The notes under the pieces are model-generated. The model was not told where the DNA came from. It made no database searches and was given only the letters and a program-made list of their open reading frames with translations. Of a DNA stretch of 64,000 nt, positions 28,710-38,425 are shown one piece after another. Every line of letters starts with the position of its first letter. Positions within the stretch are counted from its first letter, which is position 1. The position numbers and the translations under genes were made by a program. This DNA comes from Propioniciclava tarda (GTDB lineage Bacteria > Actinomycetota > Actinomycetes > Propionibacteriales > Propionibacteriaceae), in assembly GCF_900182665.1 (NCBI RefSeq), contig NZ_FXTL01000002.1, positions 62,001 to 126,000 on the forward strand, written 5' to 3'.

Positions 28710-29768
28710 ATGGCGAAGCTCACGGACGATCCGCTGGACCCCCACGCCCACGTCGGCGACCTGGCCGCCGAGTCGGCGCTGCGACCGCCGTCGCTGGCCG
28801 AGTTCAAGGGCCAGCCGCGCGTCGCCGAGCAGTTGGAGCTCGTGCTGACCGCCGCCCAGCGGCGCGGACGCGTCCCGGATCACGTGCTCCTGTCCGGCCC
28901 GCCTGGCCTGGGCAAGACAACCCTGGCGATGATCATTGCGAACGAGATCGGCGTCCCCCTGCGCATCTCGTCCGGGCCGGCGATCCAGCACGCCGGCGAC
29001 CTGGCCGCGATCTTGTCTGGGCTGTCCGAGGGCGAGGTCTTCTTCCTCGACGAGATCCACCGCATGTCGCGTCCGGCCGAGGAGATGCTGTACCTGGCCA
29101 TGGAGGACTTCCGGGTCGACATCATCGTCGGCAAGGGCCCGGGGGCGACCGAGATCCCCTTGGAGATCCCGCCGTTCACCCTGGTCGGGGCCACGACCCG
29201 CGCGGGCCTGCTGCCAGGCCCGCTGCGCGACCGCTTCGGCTTCACCGGGCAGCTCGACTACTACGAGACGGACGCCCTGGTCGGCATCGTCGAGCGCTCC
29301 GCGTCGCTGCTCGGCATCGCGATCGATCGCACGTCAGCGACCGTCATCGCGTCCCGGTCGCGCGGGACGCCTCGCATCGCGAACCGGCTGCTGCGCCGCG
29401 TCCGCGATTACGCGTTGGTTCGTCGCAACGGACGCATCGACCCGGCCGTGGCGTCGGAGGCGCTGACGCTGTACGAAGTGGACGAACTGGGCCTCGACCG
29501 TCTTGACCGGGCCGTCCTGGAGGCTGTCTGCACCCGGTTCGGTGGCGGCCCCGTGGGCCTGTCGACCCTGGCGATGAGCGTCGGCGAAGAGACCGAGACC
29601 GTCGAGGAGGTCGCCGAGCCGTTCCTGATCCGGCAAGGCTTTCTGATGCGGACGCCTCGAGGTCGCGTCGCGACCCCCCGGGCCTGGCAGCACCTGGGTC
29701 TGTCGGCGCCGCGCGTCGAGGGCACTGGGGTGCCGGACCTTTTCAGCGACACAGACCCCACGCGCTAG
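28710..29768 (+). CDS. ruvB: Holliday junction branch migration ATPase RuvB
   Basis: A 352-residue AAA+ motor. Walker A is [12 protein letters not shown], Walker [10 protein letters not shown], sensor 1 [18 protein letters not shown]. The C-terminal winged helix shows [29 protein letters not shown]. It starts three bases after ruvA. TAGTCT at 29766–29771, at its stop codon, is a candidate -10 box for the following yajC-secDF genes. Confidence 0.98.
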   Translation: MAKLTDDPLDPHAHVGDLAAESALRPPSLAEFKGQPRVAEQLELVLTAAQRRGRVPDHVLLSGPPGLGKTTLAMIIANEIGVPLRISSGPAIQHAGDLAAILSGLSEGEVFFLDEIHRMSRPAEEMLYLAMEDFRVDIIVGKGPGATEIPLEIPPFTLVGATTRAGLLPGPLRDRFGFTGQLDYYETDALVGIVERSASLLGIAIDRTSATVIASRSRGTPRIANRLLRRVRDYALVRRNGRIDPAVASEALTLYEVDELGLDRLDRAVLEAVCTRFGGGPVGLSTLAMSVGEETETVEEVAEPFLIRQGFLMRTPRGRVATPRAWQHLGLSAPRVEGTGVPDLFSDTDPTR

Positions 29769-29818
29769 TCTTGCTCGCCGGTGGCCTGTCGCCATCGCAC
29801 ACGACCCGAGGATTTCCA

Positions 29819-30214
29819 ATGGACTACACGACGTTGCTCACCATGGCCGCGGTGATCGCTGTCGGCTATTTCCTGCTCATCCGTCCCAGCCAGAAGCGCC
29901 AGGCCGAGCAGCAGAAGACCCTGAGCTCGATCGAGCCCGGCGTCCGCATCATGACGACCGCCGGCGTGTTCGCAACCGTGGTCCACCTGGGCGAGAAGCA
30001 GGCCGTCCTGGAGATCTCGCCCGGGGTTGAGATGACCATCGCCAAGGCGGCGATCGCCAAGGTCGTCGCCCCCGCCGACGAGGAGTTCGAGTACGACGAC
30101 GCCTCGGCCGAGCCGGCCGCGACGGTCGACGAGGCGGCGACGGAACCCATCGCGTCCGAGGCGGTTCCGGGCACGGAGTTCCAGGGCTACCCCCGCCCCG
30201 ACGACAAGATTTAG
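29819..30214 (+). CDS. yajC: Preprotein translocase subunit YajC
   Basis: A 131-residue membrane protein with one N-terminal helix (LLTMAAVIAVGYFLLI) followed by RPSQKRQ and the conserved VRIMTTAGVFATVVHLGEK and EISPGVEMTIAKAAIAKVV. It associates with SecDF to help SecYEG. The C-terminus is acidic and variable. The ATG was chosen over upstream frame because the TM helix begins within six residues. secD follows after 12 bases. Confidence 0.92.
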   Translation: MDYTTLLTMAAVIAVGYFLLIRPSQKRQAEQQKTLSSIEPGVRIMTTAGVFATVVHLGEKQAVLEISPGVEMTIAKAAIAKVVAPADEEFEYDDASAEPAATVDEAATEPIASEAVPGTEFQGYPRPDDKI

Positions 30215-30226
30215 ACAGGACTGTTT

Positions 30227-31924
30227 GTGGCCACCACGAGCACCAACACGCACCAGCACCCGCTCCGGACGCTCCTGATCTTCGGGGCGTGCGTGATCGC
30301 GCTCTACGCGATCATGGCGATCAACAACATCTGGACGCCGAAGCTCGGCCTCGATCTGCGGGGCGGTACAACGATCACGCTGACCGCGGCCAACGTGTCC
30401 GGGTCGGGTGCCGTCGACAAGACCAGCCTCGAGCTGGCCCGCACGATCATCCAGCAGCGCGTCGACAGCATCGGTGTGGGCGAGTCGCAGGTCACGACCT
30501 CCGGTGACACCCAGATCATCGTCGCCGTGCCGAACGTCGCCCCCGACAAGCTCAACGAGATGGTCGGCCAGACCGCGCAGCTCTACTTCCGTCCCGTGAA
30601 CACCATCGCGGCGTCCCCGGTGCCCGCGGCGACGGCGTCCCCGTCAGCCGGCGCCACGCCGGCGGCCGGCGCCACGCCGACCTCGGACGCGACGGCGTCC
30701 GGACCCTCGGCGTCCCCGACCCCGAACCGCCGCCCGCTGCCCATGCTGCCGACGCTGCCGCCCACCCCGCGCCCGACGGTCGCGGCCGACAAGCAGCCGA
30801 CCACGGCCGAGGCCATGGCCTGGACACCGACGCCGCAGGACCAGGCGGAGTTCGAGGCCTACAAGTGCGGCGACCCGTCGCCCACCCCGGACATCACCGA
30901 TCAGCCGTTGATCACGTGCGATCGCGCTGGCCAGACCAAGTTCCTGCTGGGCCCGGTCATCCTGAAGGGCAGCCAGCTCACGAGCGCGTCCGCCGGCATC
31001 CCGCAGGGCCAGGTGGCGCCCATCGTCGCTCTCCAGTTCAACGCCGAGGGTGCGACGATCTTCGAGCAGGCGACGAAGGCCTTGGTGGCCAAGACGTCCC
31101 CGCAGAACGCCTTCGCCATCGTCCTCGACTCGAAGGTGATCTCCTACCCCGAGATCAACCCGCTGAAGACGCCCAACGGCATCGCCGGCGGCGGTGCCGA
31201 GATCTCGGGCAGCTTCACCATGGCCTCGGCCCAGGATCTTGCCAACGTCCTGAAGTACGGTGCCCTGCCGCTGTCCTTCGTCCTGTCCGAGCAGAACACC
31301 GTGTCCCCGACGCTCGGCGGCGAGCAGCTGCACGCCGGCATCATTGCCGGGCTCATTGGCCTCGCGCTCGTGGTGATCTACTCGCTGATCTATTACCGGG
31401 CCCTGGCCGTCGTGGTGGTGGCGTCGCTGGCGCTGGCAGCCGCGATCACCTACGCGTTCATGGTGCTGCTGGGCCAGGCGATGGGCTTCGCGCTCAACTT
31501 GCCCGGCATCGCGGGCGCGATCGTCGCCATCGGCGTCACGGCCGACTCGTTCATCATCTACTTCGAACGCATCCGCGACGAGGTCCGCGACGGTCGAACC
31601 CTGCGCACGTCCATCGAGACCGGGTGGCTGGGATCGCGGAAGACGATCGTGATCGCGGACGCCGTGTCCGTCCTGGCCGCCGTCGTCCTGTTCGTCTTGG
31701 CCATGGGCGCGGTGAAGGGCTTCGCCTTCACCCTGGGCCTGACGACGCTGATCGACGTGGCGATCGTGTTCTTCTTCACCAAGCCGCTGGTGACGCTGCT
31801 CGGCCGCACGAAGTACTTCGGCGAGGGGCGCAGGTTCTCCGGCTTCGAGCCCGACCACATGGGCGCACGCCGCCGTCCAGGACTTCGCCCGCGCACGCCC
31901 GCGGCGGCCGGAAAGGGGGCGTGA
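30227..31924 (+). CDS. secD: Protein translocase subunit SecD
   Basis: A 565-residue RND-type protein that uses the proton gradient to assist late protein export. The conserved LGLDLRGGTTITL follows the first helix, and five more helices occupy the C-terminal third (GIIAGLIGLALVVIYSLIYY, GIAGAIVAIGVTADSFIIYFERI). A Pro/Ala/Thr/Ser-rich insert of about 75 residues (roughly 130–205) splits the first periplasmic domain, a feature of actinobacterial SecD. The stop shares one base with the secF ATG. Confidence 0.96.
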   Translation: MATTSTNTHQHPLRTLLIFGACVIALYAIMAINNIWTPKLGLDLRGGTTITLTAANVSGSGAVDKTSLELARTIIQQRVDSIGVGESQVTTSGDTQIIVAVPNVAPDKLNEMVGQTAQLYFRPVNTIAASPVPAATASPSAGATPAAGATPTSDATASGPSASPTPNRRPLPMLPTLPPTPRPTVAADKQPTTAEAMAWTPTPQDQAEFEAYKCGDPSPTPDITDQPLITCDRAGQTKFLLGPVILKGSQLTSASAGIPQGQVAPIVALQFNAEGATIFEQATKALVAKTSPQNAFAIVLDSKVISYPEINPLKTPNGIAGGGAEISGSFTMASAQDLANVLKYGALPLSFVLSEQNTVSPTLGGEQLHAGIIAGLIGLALVVIYSLIYYRALAVVVVASLALAAAITYAFMVLLGQAMGFALNLPGIAGAIVAIGVTADSFIIYFERIRDEVRDGRTLRTSIETGWLGSRKTIVIADAVSVLAAVVLFVLAMGAVKGFAFTLGLTTLIDVAIVFFFTKPLVTLLGRTKYFGEGRRFSGFEPDHMGARRRPGLRPRTPAAAGKGA

Positions 31925-33123
31925 TGAGCGCCACGGAGACCACCACGCTCGGTGAGGCGGCTGACGCCAAGCGCGGCTCGCTTGCCCACCGGCTCTACAC
32001 CGGTCAGCTGTCGTACGACTTCGTTCCCAAGTGGAGGCGTTGGTTCGTCATGTCGGGCGTCCTGCTCGCCATCTCGGTCATCGCCTTGGCGACGCGGGGG
32101 CTGAACCTGTCGATCGACTTCCGGGGCGGCACCCAGTTCGTGGTGCCCACCGCCGTGACCGCCACGTCGATCGACGACTATCGCCGGACGGTTCAAGCGC
32201 TCAACCTGCCCGACATGGCAGAGGTCCATGTCAGCACGGTCGGAACCGGCCAGGTCGACGTGCAGGTGCGCAGCCTCAACGCCGAGGAACTGGGCAAGGT
32301 CCGCTCCGCTTTAGCGGAGAAGGCGCAGCTGCAGCCGGCCCAGGTGACGAACAGCCTGATTGGCGCCTCGTGGGGTCAGCAGATCACCCAGGCCGGCGTC
32401 GTCGCCCTCCTGGTGTTCCTAGCGCTGGTCAGCCTGATGATCTGGGTCTACTTCCGGGACTGGAAGATGTCGGTGGCGGCCATCAGCGGCCTGATCCATG
32501 ACCTGATCCTGACCCTGGGCGTCTTCGCTGTCCTGCAGTTCGCGTTCAGTCCTGCCAGCCTGATCGGCATCCTGACGATCCTGGGCTACTCCCTCTACGA
32601 CAACGTCGTGGTGTTCGACAAGGTGCGCGAGAACGTCAAGGACATCACCAAACAGAGCCGCACCTACTCGGAGGCCGCCAACACCTCCGTCAACCAGGTG
32701 CTGGTCCGGTCGATCAACACGACGATCATCGGCGTGCTGCCCGTGGCGGCCATTCTGTTCGCCGGCACCTTCATCCTCGGCACCGGCCCGCTGAAGGATC
32801 TCGGCCTGGCCTTGTTCGTCGGCATGCTGACCGGCGCCTACAGCTCGGTGCTGATCGCGACGCCGCTGCTCTGCCTGATGCGTGAGGCCGAGCCGGCTAT
32901 GAAGGAGCACCGGGCGCGCCTCGCCCGCCGGGTGACCCGCAGGTCGGCTCCCGCAGCCCCGTCGGCCCCGGTCGCCACCGTCGCGGTTCAGGAGGCGTCC
33001 ACCCTGAAGCTGGCGCCCGTCGCCACCACGGACGTCCCGGACCTCTCCCAGGGCTTCAAGCAGCCGCCGGCCGCTCGCGTCCAGCCCTCGAAGTCGTCCC
33101 GCGCTGACAGGAAGAAGCCGTGA
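31924..33123 (+). CDS. secF: Protein translocase subunit SecF
   Basis: A 399-residue partner of SecD. Visible are the N-terminal helix with LSIDFRGGTQFVV after it, and five C-terminal helices including DLILTLGVFAVLQFAFSPASLIGILTILGYSLYDNVVVFDKVRENV, the SecF signature. The last 80 residues are a cytosolic basic, Pro/Ala-rich tail. GGAAAGGGGG at the end of secD is the likely ribosome site. The TGA overlaps the GTG of apt. Confidence 0.96.
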   Translation: MSATETTTLGEAADAKRGSLAHRLYTGQLSYDFVPKWRRWFVMSGVLLAISVIALATRGLNLSIDFRGGTQFVVPTAVTATSIDDYRRTVQALNLPDMAEVHVSTVGTGQVDVQVRSLNAEELGKVRSALAEKAQLQPAQVTNSLIGASWGQQITQAGVVALLVFLALVSLMIWVYFRDWKMSVAAISGLIHDLILTLGVFAVLQFAFSPASLIGILTILGYSLYDNVVVFDKVRENVKDITKQSRTYSEAANTSVNQVLVRSINTTIIGVLPVAAILFAGTFILGTGPLKDLGLALFVGMLTGAYSSVLIATPLLCLMREAEPAMKEHRARLARRVTRRSAPAAPSAPVATVAVQEASTLKLAPVATTDVPDLSQGFKQPPAARVQPSKSSRADRKKP

Positions 33124-33653
33124 ACTCCCGGCAGCAGCTCATCATCGACCTGATCCGCGACGTTCCGGACTGGCCGAAGCCCGGGGTGGTCTTCAAGGAC
33201 ATCACTCCGCTGCTCGAGAAGGCCGAGGGGCTCCGCGCCGCGGTCGACGAGCTGTGCGCCCAGGCGCCCGGGCCGATCGACGTCGTCGTGGGCATGGAGG
33301 CGCGCGGGTTCATCTTCGCGGCGCCCGTCGCCCTGCAGCTGGGCGCCGGCTTCGTCCCGGTGCGCAAGCCGGGCAAGCTCCCCGGACGGGTGATCGAGCA
33401 GCAGTTCTCGCTCGAGTACGGCCACGAGACGCTCACGATGCTGCACGATGCGCTCTGGCCCGGCGCCCGGGTCATGGTGGTCGACGACATCCTCGCCACC
33501 GGCGGAACGGTCGCGGCGACGGCGTCCCTGCTGAAGCAGTTGGGCGCCGAACTGGTGCACGTCGCGGTCCTGATGGAACTGGGCTTCCTGAACGGGCGAA
33601 AGGCCCTGGACGCCGCTGGCATCGACTCCTACTCGGCGGTCGTCGTCGTCTGA
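33120..33653 (+). CDS. apt: Adenine phosphoribosyltransferase
   Basis: A 177-residue purine-salvage enzyme that makes AMP from adenine and PRPP. The PRPP loop is VMVVDDILATGGT, with DVVVGMEARGFIFAAPVA and VPVRKPGKLPG also conserved. Length matches the family. The GTG overlaps the secF stop. Placement between secF and relA is a common actinobacterial arrangement, and Apt and RelA both touch purine nucleotide pools. Confidence 0.97.
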   Translation: MNSRQQLIIDLIRDVPDWPKPGVVFKDITPLLEKAEGLRAAVDELCAQAPGPIDVVVGMEARGFIFAAPVALQLGAGFVPVRKPGKLPGRVIEQQFSLEYGHETLTMLHDALWPGARVMVVDDILATGGTVAATASLLKQLGAELVHVAVLMELGFLNGRKALDAAGIDSYSAVVVV

Positions 33654-33688
33654 GTCGTCGCCGACGCGGATCACTCGTCGGCGGGGCC

Positions 33689-33694
33689 TACACT
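33689..33694 (+). promoter_or_regulatory. Putative -10 box for relA
   Basis: TACACT lies 35 bp after the apt stop and 28 bp before the relA ATG. A GGGAGGTGAA ribosome site sits in the short leader. The -35 is not clear. Confidence 0.4.
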
Positions 33695-33722
33695 TACCTC
33701 CCACGGAGCGGGGAGGTGAACC

Positions 33723-36128
33723 ATGGCAGGCGCGACATCAGACCGAGGACGGCGGGAGGCGTCCGGACCGAGACCTTCGCCTGCCCCCGCGTCAACCGCG
33801 ACGGACGCCGCACCCTTCGGCCTGGACGAGCCGCGTCCTGACCCGGCCATGGCGGCGATCGACACCGACAGCCAAGGCCACCGCGTCCTGCCCCCCGAGG
33901 TCGCCAAGACCGAGCAGCCTCGCCTGCGCATGCGTAACGTGCTGGCGCGCCTCGGCGGCCAACGCACCACCTACGACGCCCAACTCGAGCCGCTGCTGAG
34001 CGCGATGCGCGCCCACCACCCCAAGGTGGACGCCGCACTCATCGAGCGGGCCTACAAGGTGGCCGCCCGCCACCACCTGGAGCAGAGCCGCAAGAGCGGC
34101 GATCCCTACATCACGCATCCGCTCGCGGTGGCGACGATCCTCGCCGGGCTGGGCATGACCGAGCCGACGATCGTGGCCGCCTTGCTGCACGACACGCTGG
34201 AGGACACGTCCTACACGCTGGACCAGCTGCGGGACGACTTCTCCGACGAGGTCGCCACGATGGTCGACGGGGTGACGAAGCTGGACAAGCTCACCTACGG
34301 CGAGTCGGCGAAGGCCGAGACCATCCGCAAGATGGTGATGGCGATGAGCCGCGACATCCGCGTCCTGGTGATCAAGCTCGCCGATCGCCTGCACAACATG
34401 CGGACGATCCACTTCCTGACCGACGAGAAGCAGAAGCGCATCGCCCGCGACACGCTCGAGATCTACGCCCCGCTGGCCCACCGGCTCGGCATGAACGCCA
34501 TCAAGTGGGAGCTGGAAGACCTGAGCTTCGAGGTGATCGAGCCGAAGATCTACCACGAGATCGTCAGCATGGTCACCGAACGTGCGCCGATGCGCGACGA
34601 GTACCTGCGGACCGTGATCGAGCAGGTCAAAGGTGACCTCGCCGAGGCGCACATCAAGGCGACGGTGTACGGGCGTCCGAAGCACTACTACTCGATCTAC
34701 CAGAAGATGATGGTCCGCGGCCGCGACTTCTACGAGATCTACGACCTCGTGGGCCTCCGCGTGCTGGTCGAGGACAAACGCGACTGCTACGACGTGCTGG
34801 GCATCCTGCACGCGCGCTGGCGTCCGCTGCCTGGCCGCTTCAAGGACTACATCGCGATGCCAAAGTTCAACCTCTACCAGTCGTTGCACACGACCGTGGT
34901 GGGGCCGGGTGGGCGTCCGGTGGAACTGCAGATCCGAACGCACCAGATGCACCGGGAGGCCGAGTTCGGCGTCGCGGCGCACTGGAAGTACAAGGAAGGC
35001 GGCGCGGGCACCGAGATCAACTGGGTGCAGTCGATCTCGGAGTGGCAGAAGGAGACCGAGGACTCGGGCGAGTTCCTCGACACGTTCCGCGACGAGATCA
35101 GCCGCAACGAGGTGTTCGTGTTCTCACCGAAGGGCGACGTCATCTCGCTGCCACAAGGCGCGACGCCCGTCGACTTCGCCTACGCGATCCACACCGAGAT
35201 CGGCCATCGCTGCATCGGCGCGCGCGTCAACGGACGCCTCGTGCCGCTCGACAGCCAGCTCGAGATGGGGATGTCGGTCGAGGTCATCACCTCCCGCGCC
35301 ACGAACGCCGGCCCGAGCCGCGACTGGCTCAACTTCGTCAAGACGCCGCGGGCTCGCTCGAAGATCCGGCAGCACTTCACCCGCGAGCGCCGCGACGAGT
35401 CGATCGAGCTGGGCAAGGAGGCGCTGACCAAGCAGCTGCGCCGCCGCGGCCTGTCGATCTCGCGGACGATGACCCCCGAGCACCTGATGGGCGTCGCGCA
35501 GCATTACCACCTGGCGGACGCCGTCGCGCTGTTCGCCGCGGTGGGGGAGGGCAACCTCAACGCCCAGGCCGTCGTCGGCCAGCTGATCGACTCGATGGGC
35601 GGCGGGGACGCCGCGGCGGAGGCGTCCGCTGCGGATCAGCCGGTCCTGACCGGACGCTCCATCCGAAAGAAGCTCAACGCGACCGGCGTGGCCGTGGACG
35701 GCGATCCCGACATGTGGGTGAAGCTCGCCAAGTGCTGCATGCCGGTGCCCGGCGACGAGATCGTCGGCTTCGTGACGCGCGGCGAGGGCGTATCGGTGCA
35801 CCGCAAGGACTGCACGAACAGCAAGAGTCTGTTCAACACGCCCGAGCGGATCGTCCCGGTCGGCTGGACCCAAGCCGCGGACGCCGCGTACCTGGTTGCC
35901 GTTCAGGTGGACGCCATCGATCGCTCGGGCCTGATCACCGACGTCACCCGTGTGCTGTCCGACATGAGGATGAACATCATCTCCGTGAACGCGAAGGGGA
36001 GCCGCACGGGCGAGTTCGGCATCCGGCTGGCCTTCGAGACCCCGGATCCGCGGCACCTCAACAACGTCATCTCGGCGATGCGCCGCGTCCCGGGGGTCTT
36101 CGACGTCTACCGGACTCAGGCCAGCTGA
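33723..36128 (+). CDS. relA: Bifunctional (p)ppGpp synthetase/hydrolase RelA/SpoT
   Basis: An 801-residue Rel protein that controls the stringent response. After a variable 65-residue N-terminus come the HD hydrolase domain (YITHPLAVATILAGLG, ALLHDTLEDT with His156-Asp157), the synthetase domain (YDLVGLRVLVEDKRDCY, FNLYQSLHTTVVGP), the TGS domain (VFSPKGDVISLPQGATPVDFA), a conserved cysteine patch (AKCCMPVPGDEIVG) and a C-terminal ACT domain (DRSGLITDVTRVLSD). Both active sites look intact, so it should be bifunctional. Confidence 0.97.
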   Translation: MAGATSDRGRREASGPRPSPAPASTATDAAPFGLDEPRPDPAMAAIDTDSQGHRVLPPEVAKTEQPRLRMRNVLARLGGQRTTYDAQLEPLLSAMRAHHPKVDAALIERAYKVAARHHLEQSRKSGDPYITHPLAVATILAGLGMTEPTIVAALLHDTLEDTSYTLDQLRDDFSDEVATMVDGVTKLDKLTYGESAKAETIRKMVMAMSRDIRVLVIKLADRLHNMRTIHFLTDEKQKRIARDTLEIYAPLAHRLGMNAIKWELEDLSFEVIEPKIYHEIVSMVTERAPMRDEYLRTVIEQVKGDLAEAHIKATVYGRPKHYYSIYQKMMVRGRDFYEIYDLVGLRVLVEDKRDCYDVLGILHARWRPLPGRFKDYIAMPKFNLYQSLHTTVVGPGGRPVELQIRTHQMHREAEFGVAAHWKYKEGGAGTEINWVQSISEWQKETEDSGEFLDTFRDEISRNEVFVFSPKGDVISLPQGATPVDFAYAIHTEIGHRCIGARVNGRLVPLDSQLEMGMSVEVITSRATNAGPSRDWLNFVKTPRARSKIRQHFTRERRDESIELGKEALTKQLRRRGLSISRTMTPEHLMGVAQHYHLADAVALFAAVGEGNLNAQAVVGQLIDSMGGGDAAAEASAADQPVLTGRSIRKKLNATGVAVDGDPDMWVKLAKCCMPVPGDEIVGFVTRGEGVSVHRKDCTNSKSLFNTPERIVPVGWTQAADAAYLVAVQVDAIDRSGLITDVTRVLSDMRMNIISVNAKGSRTGEFGIRLAFETPDPRHLNNVISAMRRVPGVFDVYRTQAS

Positions 36129-36134
36129 CCCGCC

Positions 36135-36296
36135 TCAGGACGCCGCCGGCGCGAGTTCGTCCGCGGGAAGCGCTTCAGGCGCCCGACTCGCGCTAGTCAC
36201 GACCAAGCATGCGGTCGCGCAGAGCAAGAGTCCCACCACGGTGACGCTGCCGAACCAGGGCGGGGAGTCGTGGGAGACGTAGCCGGTGACGGCCAT
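36135..36296 (-). other. Small hydrophobic ORF, possible gene remnant
   Basis: A 53-codon minus-strand frame starting ATG at 36296, with one clear membrane-type helix (WFGSVTVVGLLLCATACLVV) and a polar Ala/Pro tail. The same frame stays open upstream (…ASLGLATGADS) and resembles the last helix of an MFS transporter, so it may be a 3' remnant. No ribosome site is visible. It occupies most of the 265-bp gap between relA and the DUF349 gene. Confidence 0.25.
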
Positions 36297-36349
36297 CGAG
36301 TCCGCACCGGTGGCCAGACCAAGGGACGCCGGCCGCTCAGGCGTCCGAC

Positions 36350-36378
36350 AGAAAGGGGCCGGACGGCGTCCGACCCCT
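36350..36378 (-). terminator. Rho-independent-like terminator of the DUF349 gene
   Basis: An 11-bp stem with one mismatch (AGGGGCCGGAC pairing with GTCCGACCCCT) and a 3-nt GGC loop lies just after the DUF349 stop in its direction of transcription. On the minus strand it is followed by TTTC. The short T-run makes it a modest terminator. Confidence 0.5.
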
Positions 36379-36393
36379 GAATCCGACGAGGGC

Positions 36394-37638
36394 CTACCGC
36401 TTGAAGTCCTCCAGCGTGGCCTTCGCCTGGTCGAGCCAGGTGGTGTAGGTGTCGATCGAGTCCTGGGCCTTCTTGGCGGCGGCCTTGTCGCCCCGAGCCT
36501 CGGCCTTGGCGATCTTCTCGGTCAACTTGGCGATCTCGGCGCTCAGCATGCCGACCGTCTCCTCGGCGCGCTGACGAGCCTCGGGATCGGTGCGCCGCCA
36601 CTCGTCCTCCTCGGCGGACTTCACGGCCTGCTCGATAGCGCGGAGGCGGTTGTCGAGGCCGCGGATCGCATCCCGCGGCACCTTGCCGAGCGCGTTGTAC
36701 CTCTCCAGGAAGGTGCGGAAGGCGGCGCGGGCCTCGTTGACGTCCTTCACGGGCACGATGGACGCCTCGGCCTGCGCCAGCAGCGCCTCCTTGGCGTCCA
36801 GGTTGCCCTTGAACTCGGCGTCCTGCTCGTTGAGGGCCGCCGACCGGGCGGTGAAGAAGGCGTCCTGCAGGCCGCGGAACTCGGTCCAGAGCGCCTCGTC
36901 GACGGCGCGCGGCGCGCTGCCGGCGGCCTTCCACCGAGTCATGAGATCGCGGAACGCGCCCGAGGTGGCGCCCCAGTCGGTCGAGGTGGCCAGTTCGCGC
37001 GCCTCGGCGATGATCTGGTCCTTGAGCGACTTGGAACTGTCGCGCTTGGCGGCCTGCTCGGCGAACTGCGACTTGCGGCGCCGCGTGTACGTCGTGCGCG
37101 CGGTCGAGAAGCGATGCCAGAGGGCGTCGTCGGTCGCCCGATCGATGCGGGGGAGCCCACGCCACGCCTCCAGAAGGTCGCGGAACCGGTTCACGCCCGC
37201 CCGCCAGTCGTTGCCCTCGGCGAGCTTCTCGGCCTCAGCCACCATGGCCTCCTTGGCCTCGCGCGTCGCCTCGTGCTGCTTGGCGCGCTCCGCCTTCCGG
37301 GCTTCGGACTGCTCGGCCAGCAGGGGGCTCAGAGCGTCGAGCTTGGCGGACAGGGCCGCGAGGTCACCGACGGCGTTCGCGCCGGTCACGCTCTTACGGA
37401 CGATCCCGATCGACTGCCGAGCCTCTTCGGGGCTGAGTGACCCGTTGCGGATTCTCTGGTCGAGGAGTCCCACCTCGACTTCCAGTGCCTCGAATCGCCG
37501 GACGTAAAAGGCGAGGGCCTCGTCGGCGGGCATCCCGGGAATCTGACCGACCGCACGCTCGCCGTCAGCGGTGAGCACGTAGACCGTGCCGTCCTCCGCG
37601 ACGCGGCCGTGGCTCGCCGGACCTGTCGTTTCACTCAT
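36394..37638 (-). CDS. DUF349 domain-containing protein
   Basis: A 414-residue, highly charged, largely helical protein. Several DUF349 repeats are visible, each with a W..A..….LW..F... pattern (WRAGVNRFRDLLEAWRGLPRID, WGATSGAFRDLMTRWKAAGSAPR, ARAAFRTFLERYNALGKVPRD), then a coiled-coil-like C-terminus. Bacterial DUF349 proteins are poorly characterised and may contact RNA or replication proteins. The ATG at 37638 was chosen over an in-frame start 45 codons upstream because the upstream part is Arg/Pro-rich and promoter-like. It is divergent to the metallo-hydrolase gene. Confidence 0.88.
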   Translation of the reverse strand: MSETTGPASHGRVAEDGTVYVLTADGERAVGQIPGMPADEALAFYVRRFEALEVEVGLLDQRIRNGSLSPEEARQSIGIVRKSVTGANAVGDLAALSAKLDALSPLLAEQSEARKAERAKQHEATREAKEAMVAEAEKLAEGNDWRAGVNRFRDLLEAWRGLPRIDRATDDALWHRFSTARTTYTRRRKSQFAEQAAKRDSSKSLKDQIIAEARELATSTDWGATSGAFRDLMTRWKAAGSAPRAVDEALWTEFRGLQDAFFTARSAALNEQDAEFKGNLDAKEALLAQAEASIVPVKDVNEARAAFRTFLERYNALGKVPRDAIRGLDNRLRAIEQAVKSAEEDEWRRTDPEARQRAEETVGMLSAEIAKLTEKIAKAEARGDKAAAKKAQDSIDTYTTWLDQAKATLEDFKR

Positions 37639-37720
37639 GGGCGATATTTTGCCCCATTCGGGCCGCGCCCGCTTCATCGCCCCGCGCGGAGTGGAACGCC
37701 GAGCCTCGCAGGGGCGGCGA

Positions 37721-37726
37721 TAGGGT
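37721..37726 (+). promoter_or_regulatory. Putative -10 box for a leaderless mRNA
   Basis: TAGGGT is followed by 6 nt and the GTG of the metallo-hydrolase gene, with no ribosome site. It is in the 94-bp divergent space shared with the DUF349 gene. Confidence 0.42.
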
Positions 37727-37732
37727 GTCGGG

Positions 37733-38425
37733 GTGTTTCTCGCATCCTTCCCGGCCGGGCCCTGGCAGACCAACTGCTACCTGGTCGCGCCCGAGCGCGG
37801 ACGCGACGTCGTGGTCATCGATCCGGGTGTGGGCGCCTTCGACGTCATCAGGCAGAGTCTGGACGCCGACGGCGCCGGTGTTGCCGGCGTCCTGTTGACC
37901 CATGGGCACATCGACCATGTGGCGTCCGCGGCGGACGTCGCCGATCACTGGGGCGTCCCGGCCTGGATTCACGCCGCCGACCGGGAGTTGCTGACCGAGG
38001 CGGGGCCGATCCTGTCGTCGTCGCTGAAGCTGGCCCTGGAACTCGGCGTCGACCTCCGCGAGCCCAAGGACCTCCGGCTGCTGGCCGGGGGAGAGGACCT
38101 GTCGCTGGGCGGCCTGGACTTCCACGTCCACGCCGCGCCTGGGCACCGCCCGGGGTGCGTGATGTTGTCGCTGCCGTACGGCGGAATCGACGAGGACGAG
38201 CCGTCCCAGTTGCTGTTCACCGGCGACGTGCTGTTCGCCGGCTCGATCGGTCGAACCGACCTGCCCGGCGGCAACGCGGCCGTCATGGGACGCACCCTCC
38301 GCGACGTCGTCTCGGTGCTGCCCGACGACTGGGCAGTGCTATCGGGCCACGGGCCCGAAACCTCGATCGGCGCCGAGCGCGCGAGCAACCCGTACCTGCA
38401 AGACCGCTACCTGAGGACGCTATGA
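37733..38425 (+). CDS. MBL-fold metallo-hydrolase (glyoxalase II-like)
   Basis: A 230-residue metallo-beta-lactamase-fold protein. The metal motif is LLTHGHIDHV (residues about 60–69); further ligands appear as AAPGHRPG, FTGDVLF and the late LSGHGPETSIG. The architecture matches the glyoxalase II-like branch that often precedes hisS in actinobacteria. The natural substrate cannot be told from sequence. Its TGA overlaps the ATG of hisS. Confidence 0.92.
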   Translation: MFLASFPAGPWQTNCYLVAPERGRDVVVIDPGVGAFDVIRQSLDADGAGVAGVLLTHGHIDHVASAADVADHWGVPAWIHAADRELLTEAGPILSSSLKLALELGVDLREPKDLRLLAGGEDLSLGGLDFHVHAAPGHRPGCVMLSLPYGGIDEDEPSQLLFTGDVLFAGSIGRTDLPGGNAAVMGRTLRDVVSVLPDDWAVLSGHGPETSIGAERASNPYLQDRYLRTL

